DNA of 16,316 bases, taken from positions 1-16,316 of the forward strand of contig JBFGJY010000059.1 in the NCBI GenBank assembly GCA_041576975.1. The letters run 5' to 3'. The notes beneath the pieces were generated by a model that saw nothing but the letters and a program-made list of their open reading frames with translations, searched no databases and was not told the origin of the DNA. Positions within the stretch are counted from its first letter, which is position 1, and each line of letters begins with the position of its first letter. This DNA is from JBFGJY01 sp041576975 (GTDB lineage: Bacteria > Pseudomonadota > Gammaproteobacteria > UBA4575). Of this stretch, positions 1 to 7,745 are shown in pieces. The position numbers and the translations under genes were made by a program.

Positions 1-45
1 AACAAAAACGATAGCGCCAAAAATAACAGTTTTAAGTATTTTCAT
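1..45 (-). CDS. gspN: Type II secretion protein GspN, N-terminal fragment (cut by window edge)
   Basis: Only the first 15 codons are present, starting at ATG 45-43 and reading off the left edge. They encode M-K-I-L-K-T followed by a hydrophobic stretch (V-I-F-G-A-I-V-F-V), as expected for the single N-terminal membrane anchor of GspN. The identification rests mainly on position: it lies 27 bases downstream of the gspM stop on the same strand, where gspN sits in C-to-N type T2SS clusters. GspN is an accessory inner-membrane/periplasmic component that not all T2SSs carry. With so little sequence the family cannot be confirmed. Confidence 0.6.
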   Translation of the reverse strand, partial: MKILKTVIFGAIVFV

Positions 46-72
46 ATGTGAGTAGTTCTAGTCCAGCAGGAA

Positions 73-558
73 TTATCTAGTCAAAGTGACTTTTCCTGAT
101 ACTTTACCGATCTGTTCTGATTTACTTAATGCTGCATTAGCTACTTGGACATGGTTTCTGCGTTCTAATTCCCCAAGTAATACAATTAGATAATCAAATG
201 ACATGTCTTCTAGCCAAATCTGTGCATTATTTTCTCCATTTGGGTCAATACGTGTAATGGAAGAGCGAATGCCCATTTGTTTAGCGCCGGTATCAACAAT
301 TGCGAGTAATGATCTATTGTCAGTTGCTTGATTGAATAAATTCGGGTTAATCCTTTTTAGATGCTCTACTTCTTGTCGTTTCTGGCTCATCCATAAAAGT
401 GTTTCGCGTTTGTTCTCTACACGCATTTTTTTATGATCACGGCTGTTAGCAATAGGAGACCAGACCACAAGATATAAAATTGCAATTCCAATAAAGATAG
501 CACCAATTGCAGCCATCAACCGTTCTTTTGCTTGTAGCGAATCCCACCATTCTCTCAT
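73..558 (-). CDS. gspM: Type II secretion inner-membrane platform protein GspM
   Basis: A bitopic inner-membrane protein of the T2SS assembly platform. In known systems it binds and stabilises GspL and helps couple the ATPase to pseudopilus growth. The 161-residue product is the usual size. A short polar N terminus (M-R-E-W-W-D-S-L) precedes one membrane segment at about residues 14-34. A charged, coiled-coil-prone region at about 38-68 and a small mixed alpha/beta periplasmic domain ending in K-V-T-L-T-R follow. The ATG overlaps the gspL TGA by four bases (ATGA), which implies translational coupling. GspM is poorly conserved in sequence, so the call leans on topology, size and operon position. 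Confidence 0.9.
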   Translation of the reverse strand: MREWWDSLQAKERLMAAIGAIFIGIAILYLVVWSPIANSRDHKKMRVENKRETLLWMSQKRQEVEHLKRINPNLFNQATDNRSLLAIVDTGAKQMGIRSSITRIDPNGENNAQIWLEDMSFDYLIVLLGELERRNHVQVANAALSKSEQIGKVSGKVTLTR

Positions 559-1808
559 TTTTTCTCTCCTTTACTAATTGCAAGCTGTGCCTCAACAATA
601 GCTCCTTGTGTATTTGCAGATTGAATTTCAGCAAAGTAATTTTTACTTTTTAAAGTTTGTTTGACGTTATCAAGAAGTTGAACATCGCTTGATTGCACAC
701 TGAGATTTAATTTTCCATCTCGATAGTTCATAGTATTGATATCGATCTTGCCTGCTTGCTTCATGGATTCACCACTCATTGCTAGCAACTCCATAAAACT
801 AGCTTTTGAGTTCGAGTTTGTACTAGCAATGAAGTTTTTGAGTCTAGCTTCCATCTTAGTACGAGCGCTATCTGCTGAAATATTTTGCATATCTGGAAAA
901 GTTTGACGCACCACTTGTACAATCTGTGCATTTAAACGCTTCTCTTCTTTACCAAAACGCACATGATCAATCAGAACAGATACCATGGATAATCCTACCC
1001 AAATTCCAAATAGTATTGCGGCAGCTTTCCAAGGCGCAAATTGTCGATGTTTTTTGTCTTTCTTTTGATAGCTACCTTGCAAGAGATTAATACACTCATT
1101 TTCATCCAAGCCGTCTGCGAATAGTCCAGGTGGACAATCATCTAGTTCATTGCTGTTTATAGGAAAGGTAATTTTTTTAGCACCGCTTTGCTGGTTATCA
1201 CAGCGGTAAACATTTAGTTCAGTAGGTGTTACTTCGGCTTGGCGTAAAGAAGATGTAAGAACTTGCTGCAAGTTATGAAGGTCTATGGTGAACCCTTGAT
1301 ACGTAGAGGTACGCACTAAACCACGCTCATTTTCAATTAAAATCGTCCAGGCACCTTCTCTAAACGGTAAAGCAAATACATCAGCAGTTAATAGGTCTGG
1401 AAATATTCCAGCATCAGCTAATTTTTCTAGAATAATATCTAGCGTTTCTTTTTCTATAACAGCAACTGGATAGTCGTTTTCCCCATAGCGTTGGCCTAAG
1501 GCAAAATGCAAATCTTCGATATCATCTGCAACTTCTTCTTCTAAAGCGTAGGGAACTGCTTTTTGTAAATGTTTACTTTTTCGTGCACGTGTATTTACAT
1601 TTGTAAGTAACATCTGCTGTAACGGTAACAAAACTATGACATGTGCATTTTGTGTAATAGAGGAGACTTGCTCTAAACGCGCCTCTGCTCCTCGAGTGAT
1701 GGGTACACCCTCTTCATCGAGTTTAATCCATTTGACAAAATGAGAGTCATTTACATCTAACTCGTCTAGCAAATCTGTTTGCACATAAATTATTACAGTT
1801 TCTTGCAT
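555..1808 (-). CDS. gspL: Type II secretion inner-membrane platform protein GspL
   Basis: Bitopic inner-membrane protein that recruits the GspE ATPase to the T2SS platform through its cytoplasmic domain and pairs with GspM in the periplasm. The 417-residue product is normal for the family. The large actin-like cytoplasmic domain covers about residues 1-255 and contains the family-typical N-L-L-Q-G-S-Y motif near 241-247. One membrane segment lies at about 260-282, followed by a periplasmic domain (about 285-417) with a coiled-coil-like start and a ferredoxin-like end. It starts 13 bases after the gspK stop and shares ATGA with gspM, so K-L-M form one tight unit. Confidence 0.93.
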   Translation of the reverse strand: MQETVIIYVQTDLLDELDVNDSHFVKWIKLDEEGVPITRGAEARLEQVSSITQNAHVIVLLPLQQMLLTNVNTRARKSKHLQKAVPYALEEEVADDIEDLHFALGQRYGENDYPVAVIEKETLDIILEKLADAGIFPDLLTADVFALPFREGAWTILIENERGLVRTSTYQGFTIDLHNLQQVLTSSLRQAEVTPTELNVYRCDNQQSGAKKITFPINSNELDDCPPGLFADGLDENECINLLQGSYQKKDKKHRQFAPWKAAAILFGIWVGLSMVSVLIDHVRFGKEEKRLNAQIVQVVRQTFPDMQNISADSARTKMEARLKNFIASTNSNSKASFMELLAMSGESMKQAGKIDINTMNYRDGKLNLSVQSSDVQLLDNVKQTLKSKNYFAEIQSANTQGAIVEAQLAISKGEKK

Positions 1809-1821
1809 TAATACGTTCTCT

Positions 1822-2766
1822 TTAGAGCTTTTGGCTGCGTTTCACAACTTTCAGATTATTTCCACCAACACGGTGTATTGTACTCGTTAACTTAACCTGG
1901 CTCTTACCAATAACCGCTTTAGTGGTTAAATCAAAATATCTAGTGGTAACACCGAGATCATAAGTATCGATAGTAATTGAATGTGTTTGCAAAAGCGGGT
2001 GTCTTAGAAAATCAGTAGCTTGTTTATAGGGTTCATCTTCACGCTCTAAAACCAACTCTTTAGCTAGCTCCAGATCTATCTTTGGGTTCAAGCTTGCCAA
2101 TACCTCTGCCGATGCAGTGTTTAAATTAAGTCGCGCATTGCTAGGCAAGGCTGTTACATGGGGTAGTAATTTGTCATAAATTTCTTGATCAACACCGTAA
2201 ATTAAGCGCAGTTCTGAAATATCTGCCATGGGTTGATCTGCAGGATAGTAAGAATATTCTAGGCTTTGATACCTATCCCGTTCTGCACCGTCCGGACCTA
2301 CAGGTTCAATACCAGGATCAATCCAATCAATAATGGCTTCAACTAAATTTGAATTTATTTCTAACAAAGACAACAAGCGTGACACGCGTTGTTTCGTAAT
2401 TGGATCTACCTTGTCATTATCCCACAGCTTGTTTAGATTTAGTTTGCCTTGTGCATCTGCAATTTTTCCCTGTATATAGCCACCCGGCAGTTGAAAAGGG
2501 GGTAAATCAATTGCCCAATCTTCATCTAAACTGTCATATGTGCTGTCTTTTGCATCTCGTGCAAGAATTGCCTTGGTCCATTGTTCCGCCCCTTTGGCAT
2601 AAGACAGAGCCTGGCTGCTAGAGATAGAATTTTCAGTACGACGCATATCAAGTTGATAATTTGCAGCAATAGTGGCTGCTGCTGTTGCAGCAATGGCCAG
2701 CACCAGCACGGCTGTAATGACCGCAATTCCAGTTTGTTTAGTATTTGTTAATTGCTTATAAATCAT
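1822..2766 (-). CDS. gspK: Type II secretion minor pseudopilin GspK
   Basis: The largest minor pseudopilin, which caps the tip of the periplasmic pseudopilus together with GspI and GspJ. The 314-residue product begins with a short basic leader and a prepilin-type cleavage site at Gly13/Ile14, then a long hydrophobic helix (about 14-36). The mature +5 residue is Thr rather than the Glu of the other pseudopilins, as is typical of GspK and in line with its place at the tip. The globular part contains the helix-rich domain normal for the family (I-D-W-I-D-P segment about 146-151; L-N-L-N-T-A-S segment after about 210). Its ATG overlaps the gspJ stop in an ATGA. Leader removal needs a prepilin peptidase not encoded here. 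Confidence 0.95.
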   Translation of the reverse strand: MIYKQLTNTKQTGIAVITAVLVLAIAATAAATIAANYQLDMRRTENSISSSQALSYAKGAEQWTKAILARDAKDSTYDSLDEDWAIDLPPFQLPGGYIQGKIADAQGKLNLNKLWDNDKVDPITKQRVSRLLSLLEINSNLVEAIIDWIDPGIEPVGPDGAERDRYQSLEYSYYPADQPMADISELRLIYGVDQEIYDKLLPHVTALPSNARLNLNTASAEVLASLNPKIDLELAKELVLEREDEPYKQATDFLRHPLLQTHSITIDTYDLGVTTRYFDLTTKAVIGKSQVKLTSTIHRVGGNNLKVVKRSQKL

Positions 2767-3371
2767 ATGGGTGCTGCAAATAAACGTTTAATTTCATCCC
2801 ATGGCTCGGCTTTAATAGTGACTTCTAGAGCCTTTGGTACTCCTATTTGCTGTTGGCTGCTATTGAGAGGTGGCCAAGTAGTGTGCCATTGGTTATTTTG
2901 ATCTAGATATCGCATTGTCAGTGATTCAACATCTTTTAACAGGTCGGTTTTAAAAAACTCTTCTGCAATCGCCCCATCTAATTGTGCCCAGCTGAATCTG
3001 CTCAAAGTATTTTCAGACACTTCGTAGGTGACTCGTTGAAGTCTACTACGTGCCAAATTTGCTGGGTTGCGCCAGCCGGAATGAGTAAAACTTACGGCTT
3101 TATCTTCGTTACCGACGAACGCGTGCTGTGAATCTCCATATTGATTCAGTATGGATCGATCAATGACCTGACTGATATCTCGTTCAAAATATCGAAACGT
3201 AAGCTGTAAATTTTTCAAACGTTCGGCTGAATCTTGAATATGCTCTTGGTTTTTAAGGACTCGATTTAATCCGTCGTACGCCACTATACTTACAATTGCG
3301 AAAATAGCTGTAGCGACCACCATCTCGATTAAAGTAAAGCCTCGACTGCTTTGTTTTATATAAAATTTCAT
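2763..3371 (-). CDS. gspJ: Type II secretion minor pseudopilin GspJ
   Basis: Minor pseudopilin of the T2SS tip complex (GspI-J-K). The 202-residue precursor has an 11-residue leader ending in R-G, the classical G-F-T-L-I-E prepilin peptidase site (mature Phe12, Glu at +5), and a hydrophobic alpha helix at about 12-32. The globular domain contains R-Y-F-E-R-D-I-S-Q near residues 70-78, a pattern common in GspJ, and ends in a basic W-D-E-I-K-R-L-F segment. It lies 10 bases after gspI and overlaps gspK by four bases. The length is typical. Confidence 0.95.
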   Translation of the reverse strand: MKFYIKQSSRGFTLIEMVVATAIFAIVSIVAYDGLNRVLKNQEHIQDSAERLKNLQLTFRYFERDISQVIDRSILNQYGDSQHAFVGNEDKAVSFTHSGWRNPANLARSRLQRVTYEVSENTLSRFSWAQLDGAIAEEFFKTDLLKDVESLTMRYLDQNNQWHTTWPPLNSSQQQIGVPKALEVTIKAEPWDEIKRLFAAPI

Positions 3372-3381
3372 ATTCGGATGA

Positions 3382-3765
3382 CTACTTAGGGGTATGCAGC
3401 AAGTACACTAAGGTCGCATAATTTTGTGCATTTTTGTCTTTATCCATACGCACGGTTACTTCTATGCGACTCGTATCGGGGTCTTCAGTTTTGTCTACTT
3501 TTTGGGTCCAATACCAAGTGACACCAGCTAAAGTTTCATTTCCATCTGAAAACCCAAATTTTGGTTTAACGGGGGCAAGCTCAATCTCTGCCATTTGATT
3601 TTGTGCAACCCAGTTTGCAAATGTTTTATCACGTAAGTAAATTGAATTAATGGTAGTAGATGAAACTGTACTCATTACAGCCAACAGACCAAGAGCTATA
3701 ATCGCTAACGCTACGACAACCTCTATTAGAGTAAATCCAGTTTGTATAAAATGTCTTGATTGCAT
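3382..3765 (-). CDS. gspI: Type II secretion minor pseudopilin GspI
   Basis: The smallest minor pseudopilin, which nucleates the tip complex with GspJ and GspK. The 127-residue precursor has a 10-residue leader ending in T-G, then F-T-L-I-E-V-V-V-A-L-A with Glu at +5 and a hydrophobic helix at about 11-33. The motif N-W-V-A-Q-N-Q-M-A-E near residues 66-75 is characteristic of GspI. The gene starts four bases after the gspH stop, and gspJ follows after 10 bases. The length is normal and there is no sign of damage. Confidence 0.95.
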   Translation of the reverse strand: MQSRHFIQTGFTLIEVVVALAIIALGLLAVMSTVSSTTINSIYLRDKTFANWVAQNQMAEIELAPVKPKFGFSDGNETLAGVTWYWTQKVDKTEDPDTSRIEVTVRMDKDKNAQNYATLVYLLHTPK

Positions 3766-3769
3766 TGCT

Positions 3770-4276
3770 TCAATTAACAGCAGCTAACTCATATTCACCG
3801 TTCTCTGCTACTTTAATGCTATGTGAATGGTCGATTTTATCGGTAATATTTACCTGAAAGGGTGTTACCGAACCATCAGAGAGTATATAGACCTGAGGTG
3901 TAACTTTTTCTTTTTGGGTGTACGCAACTTTTATCCCTTCTAAGAAAAGTATAAATTCCAAACCATCTGGTAAGGAGCGTTCGTTTAGAAGCTCATCATT
4001 AGTAATCGGTTCCCATCTAGATTCTTGTTGTGCTTCTGTATTCAGTCGATAGAACGAGTAAGTGTCTTTGGTAAATACAATTCCTAGTTCTTCAGAATTA
4101 AAAATAGCTTGCTCTTTAGCTAAATCCATCAATGCAGCAAGCTGCTGAGATTTTTGCTTTATCCGTGCACCTTGATTGTCCCCTAGTGTGATGACAGCTG
4201 TAGCTATCACTACTCCAATGATAAAAATCACCACGAGTAACTCTATTAAAGTAAACCCTTGGCTAGTAGGTTGCAT
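3770..4276 (-). CDS. gspH: Type II secretion minor pseudopilin GspH
   Basis: Minor pseudopilin thought to link the GspI-J-K tip to the GspG shaft. The 168-residue precursor has a very short leader of seven residues ending in Q-G, then F-T-L-I-E-L-L-V-V with Glu at +5 and a hydrophobic helix at about 8-29. The globular C-terminal part is a variable beta-rich GspH/FimT-like domain. It begins only two bases after the gspG stop and ends four bases before gspI, so it is clearly co-transcribed. Of the pseudopilins it is the least conserved, and the assignment uses gene order as well as size. Confidence 0.92.
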   Translation of the reverse strand: MQPTSQGFTLIELLVVIFIIGVVIATAVITLGDNQGARIKQKSQQLAALMDLAKEQAIFNSEELGIVFTKDTYSFYRLNTEAQQESRWEPITNDELLNERSLPDGLEFILFLEGIKVAYTQKEKVTPQVYILSDGSVTPFQVNITDKIDHSHSIKVAENGEYELAAVN

Positions 4277-4278
4277 GA

Positions 4279-4725
4279 TTAGTATAGTTCAGTTAGTGAT
4301 AAATCTTTGTTCATATCTTCGCCACCGGTTTTTCCATCTGCGCCAAACGAATACAAATCAAAGGACGCACCAGATGATCCTGGATTGATATACTGATATT
4401 CATTACCCCAAGGATCTCTTGGAAGACTACGAAGGTAACCTCCTTGTTTCCAATTTTTTGCCTCGGGATTACCGTTAGGCTTGGTCACTAGCGCTTGCAA
4501 GCCTTGATCAGTAGATGGGTAGTTAAAGTTATCTAACTTATAAAGATTTAGGGACGCTTCGATAGCTCGAATATCATTTGCTACTCTAACCAATTTGGCA
4601 TCATCCGTGCGCTTCATCACTCTAGGTGCGACCATTGCAGCTAATAATCCGATGATTACGACCACGACAATGATCTCAATTAAGGTAAAGCCACGCAGAT
4701 GGCGAGGAGCAGTAGTTGTAGGCAT
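4279..4725 (-). CDS. gspG: Type II secretion major pseudopilin GspG
   Basis: Main subunit of the T2SS pseudopilus, the periplasmic piston or screw that drives substrate export. From ATG 4725 the precursor has 148 residues: a 12-residue leader ending in L-R-G, then F-T-L-I-E-I-I-V-V with Glu at +5, a hydrophobic helix (about 13-35) and the conserved globular core (N-Y-P-S-T-D-Q-G-L-Q-A-L, D-P-W-G-N-E-Y-Q-Y, S-F-G-A-D-G-K-T-G-G-E-D). The last stretch is the calcium-binding loop of known GspG proteins. The frame stays open to a TTG at 4770. ATG 4725 is preferred because it gives the usual leader length and has a purine-rich AGAGAGAAG upstream. A 230-base gap separates it from gspF, unlike the tight spacing downstream. 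Confidence 0.96.
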   Translation of the reverse strand: MPTTTAPRHLRGFTLIEIIVVVVIIGLLAAMVAPRVMKRTDDAKLVRVANDIRAIEASLNLYKLDNFNYPSTDQGLQALVTKPNGNPEAKNWKQGGYLRSLPRDPWGNEYQYINPGSSGASFDLYSFGADGKTGGEDMNKDLSLTELY

Positions 4726-4955
4726 ATTCACTTCTCTCTTAGTTGTTAACTCGCTGATTATCAAAGACAAATACTTCTAAATTGTAGCAAGATCGGGTAT
4801 ATCTTCTGGCCACTGACCGTCGCTATTGGTCATTCTAGACAGATAATTGGTGCAAGGGTTTTACTTGTAACACAATTGGAAAAGAATTATTTCTGTAATT
4901 TAAACAATTAGTTATATTATTTATATAATGTAAATTCACTCGACTAAACAAGGGG
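4726..4955 (-). promoter_or_regulatory. gspF-gspG intergenic region with a small inverted repeat (possible internal promoter or processing site)
   Basis: This 230-base AT-rich gap is far longer than any other spacing between gspG and gspM. It holds an inverted repeat TGACC (4814-4818) and GGTCA (4828-4832) around a 9-base loop, which could form a modest RNA hairpin. Read on the minus strand, a TACAAT hexamer lies about 60 bases before the gspG ATG and could act as a -10 box, but the -35 region is poor. GspG is needed in large excess over the other components, so a separate promoter or an mRNA processing site would make sense. That function is inference. Confidence 0.35.
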
Positions 4956-6173
4956 TTATCGCCCTGCTAGTTCATTCAAATTAAAAATTGGCATCAGAAT
5001 CGCCATGACTATGGCAAGCACAAATAAACCCATAAAAACAATAATCATGGGCTCCAGTAATTTGAGCGTAGTATTGATAATGGTATTCAATTCCCGTTCT
5101 TGCTGGGTTGCCGCACGATCCAACATTTCTTCTAGATTACCGCTTTGTTCTCCACTAGCAATTAAATGCAATGTCATTGGTGGGAAATGCCCTGAGCGTT
5201 CTAAGGAAGAATGAATATTAGCACCTTCACTTATGCTTACTGCTGCTTCTTGTACGGCTTGGCGCATCGGTCGATTTATAATGACTTCAGCAGCTATACG
5301 TAAGGAATCAAGTACTGGTACGCCTGATGCAGTCATAATACTTAAGGTGCGTGCAAAACGCGCCGTATTTAATCCACGAGTTAATTTTCCTACTATGGGT
5401 AGTCCTAAATAAAACTTTTGCACTTTGGAACGAAATAGTTCACTGCGCATTGCGCGTTGAAACAAGATGACACCAACAATGATGGCAATGAATATGAATA
5501 TTCCATAAGAAACTAGAAAATCGCTAACCGCTATTAGCAGCTTAGTGAGTAAAGGCAATTCTTGTCCTAAATCTGTAAATACTTTTACAACTTTAGGCAC
5601 CACAACTGCGACCAGCAACACAACAACTGCGATTGCTATAATTAAAAGTACGAGAGGGTAAAACAAAGCACCTATTACACTTTGTTGTGTTTCTTGCCGG
5701 GTTTCAGTGTAATCGGCTAAACGCTCCAATACCGAATCAAGATATCCCGATTTTTCACCTGCAGCTATCGTTGCGCGATACATTTCCGGAAATGCAGATG
5801 GAAATTCACTTAATGCTTTTTCCAAAGAAAAACCTTCAGTAACGCGTGAACGTACACCCATAATTATTCGTTTTACTCGTGATTTCTCTGTATGTTTGCC
5901 AATAGTACGTAAGGCTTCTTCTAGTGGTGTGCCTGAACGTACCAAAGTGGCAAGCTGGCGCGTAAACAAAGCGAGATCTGTTGAGTTAATACCGCGCGAA
6001 AATAATCCACTAATAGATCTTTTTTCTTGACGTTCTTTTACTTGGTTAATTGCAAGTGGATCAAATCCTTTTGAACGCAATTGTTGGCGTGCTGAACGTG
6101 GGCTATCACCTTCAACGACGCCGCGTTTCTCACGGCCGTGATTATCTAAAGCGGTATATTCAAATGCTGGCAT
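4956..6173 (-). CDS. gspF: Type II secretion inner-membrane platform protein GspF
   Basis: Polytopic inner-membrane protein at the centre of the T2SS platform; in current models GspE ATP hydrolysis acts through GspF to add pseudopilins. From ATG 6173 it has 405 residues, the family norm. The N-terminal cytoplasmic part begins M-P-A-F-E-Y-T-A-L-D. Two homologous T2SSF domains (about 70-193 and 273-395) follow, each with a G-E-x-S-G motif (139-143 and 341-345). Membrane segments lie at about 167-193, 215-237 and 371-395. The frame opens three codons earlier at TTG 6182, but the ATG matches the usual GspF N terminus. Neither start has an obvious ribosome site. The start lies 14 bases after the gspE stop, so coupling is likely. 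Confidence 0.96.
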   Translation of the reverse strand: MPAFEYTALDNHGREKRGVVEGDSPRSARQQLRSKGFDPLAINQVKERQEKRSISGLFSRGINSTDLALFTRQLATLVRSGTPLEEALRTIGKHTEKSRVKRIIMGVRSRVTEGFSLEKALSEFPSAFPEMYRATIAAGEKSGYLDSVLERLADYTETRQETQQSVIGALFYPLVLLIIAIAVVVLLVAVVVPKVVKVFTDLGQELPLLTKLLIAVSDFLVSYGIFIFIAIIVGVILFQRAMRSELFRSKVQKFYLGLPIVGKLTRGLNTARFARTLSIMTASGVPVLDSLRIAAEVIINRPMRQAVQEAAVSISEGANIHSSLERSGHFPPMTLHLIASGEQSGNLEEMLDRAATQQERELNTIINTTLKLLEPMIIVFMGLFVLAIVMAILMPIFNLNELAGR

Positions 6174-6187
6174 GAGATGCAAGAAGG

Positions 6188-7726
6188 CTAATCACTTAAA
6201 ACAATATCTTCTTTAGTCACTCGCATGACTTCTTCTAGTGTAGTAATCCCCTCAAGCACTAAGCGCATTCCATCTTGACGAATGCTTGCTGTATGTTGAT
6301 GTGCATATTTTTCTAATTCTTGTTCAGATCCAATATCGTGAATCATGCTACGCATCGTTTCGTCAATTGTAACTAATTCATAAATACCTGAACGCCCAGA
6401 ATAACCAGTGCCATTACACGCACTGCATGAACCTGGGGCAAAAATAATGGGTGTGTCTTTCATAGATTTTCCAGCTAGCGCCATACTAAGTTGTTCATAT
6501 TCAACGGGGCTTGCAGTATGTGAAATTTTGCATTCATCACATAGCACTCGTACTAGACGCTGCGCTAATACAGCAACCAAACTGGAAGCTAGTAAAAAGG
6601 GTTCAACACCCATATCACGCATTCGCGTGATAGCACCTACAGCTGTATTGGTATGCAAAGTAGAGAACACCATGTGGCCTGTTAAACTAGCTTGCACAGC
6701 AATTTGTGCAGTTTCTAAATCTCGAATTTCACCGACCATTACCACATCTGGGTCTTGACGCAAAATTGCACGTAGTCCACGTGCAAATGTCATATCTACT
6801 TTTTGGTTTACTTGGGTTTGACCTATGCCATCTATGAAATATTCAATCGGATCTTCTACAGTGAGGATATTACGCTTTTTATTATTAATCTCGCTTAACG
6901 CAGCATATAGGGTTGTAGTTTTTCCTGAACCGGTGGGTCCAGTGACTAAGAAAATACCATGTGGTTTTTCAATCGCCTGTTTAATCTTATTGTGAATATT
7001 GGGCTGCATACCCAAATGCTCTAAATCTAAGCGACCTGCTTGTTTATCTAATAAACGCAACACAACACGTTCACCATGTCCTGAGGGCAGGGTAGATACA
7101 CGCACATCGACCGGCCGACCTGCGATGCGCAAAGATATACGTCCGTCTTGAGGGAGACGCTTCTCTGCAATATCTAATTGCGCCATAACTTTAATACGTG
7201 AAACAACTAAAGCACCTAGATTGCGTGGTGGTTGTAAGACTTCACGTAATACACCATCCACACGTAGACGCACGGATAAGCGTGATTCAAATGGTTCAAT
7301 GTGAATGTCTGAGGCGTTTTCTTTTACAGCTTGAGTTAGCAATGCATTAATTAATCGAATAATAGGTGCATCATCATCGGCATCCATCAAATCCTGAGGT
7401 TCCGGTAACGCTTCTGCTAAACTTGCTAAGTCTAGGTCGTCTTCAAATCCCTCCATAAGGGCCAGTGCGCCCGTGGCACTTTCATCGTAGAGTTGTGTAA
7501 GTAGTTCATCAAATTCTTCATCGGACAGCGTTCGAATGTTTAGCGGCTTACCTACAAACCGACGTGCTTCGGCAAGTGATGGTGGCTTCACATCGGGTCG
7601 TTGAAAAATCATCACGCGCCCATTGATTTCATTGCCAATTAAAATGCCATGGCGCTTGGCAAAACTAAAGGGAGGCCTGCGAACTTCGCGAGGGGCTAGA
7701 GATGGTTGTGCTTTCTCTGCTTCCAT
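6188..7726 (-). CDS. gspE: Type II secretion ATPase GspE
   Basis: Cytoplasmic hexameric ATPase that powers pseudopilus assembly; it docks on GspL and acts on GspF. From ATG 7726 it has 512 residues. An N-terminal GspL-binding region (about 1-115) is followed by the N2 domain (about 120-235) and the ATPase domain. Walker A is G-P-T-G-S-G-K-T at 263-270. The Walker B region is V-V-M-V-G-E-I-R-D at 328-336 with catalytic Glu333. The His box S-T-L-H-T-N contains His358. The zinc-binding tetracysteine C-D-E-C/C-S-A-C is complete (396, 399, 434, 437), which is diagnostic of GspE. An upstream in-frame TTG (7756) would overlap gspD. The ATG has GGTGGAG about 11 bases upstream and is preferred. Confidence 0.97.
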   Translation of the reverse strand: MEAEKAQPSLAPREVRRPPFSFAKRHGILIGNEINGRVMIFQRPDVKPPSLAEARRFVGKPLNIRTLSDEEFDELLTQLYDESATGALALMEGFEDDLDLASLAEALPEPQDLMDADDDAPIIRLINALLTQAVKENASDIHIEPFESRLSVRLRVDGVLREVLQPPRNLGALVVSRIKVMAQLDIAEKRLPQDGRISLRIAGRPVDVRVSTLPSGHGERVVLRLLDKQAGRLDLEHLGMQPNIHNKIKQAIEKPHGIFLVTGPTGSGKTTTLYAALSEINNKKRNILTVEDPIEYFIDGIGQTQVNQKVDMTFARGLRAILRQDPDVVMVGEIRDLETAQIAVQASLTGHMVFSTLHTNTAVGAITRMRDMGVEPFLLASSLVAVLAQRLVRVLCDECKISHTASPVEYEQLSMALAGKSMKDTPIIFAPGSCSACNGTGYSGRSGIYELVTIDETMRSMIHDIGSEQELEKYAHQHTASIRQDGMRLVLEGITTLEEVMRVTKEDIVLSD

Positions 7727-7745
7727 TTGTATATTTACTCCACCT

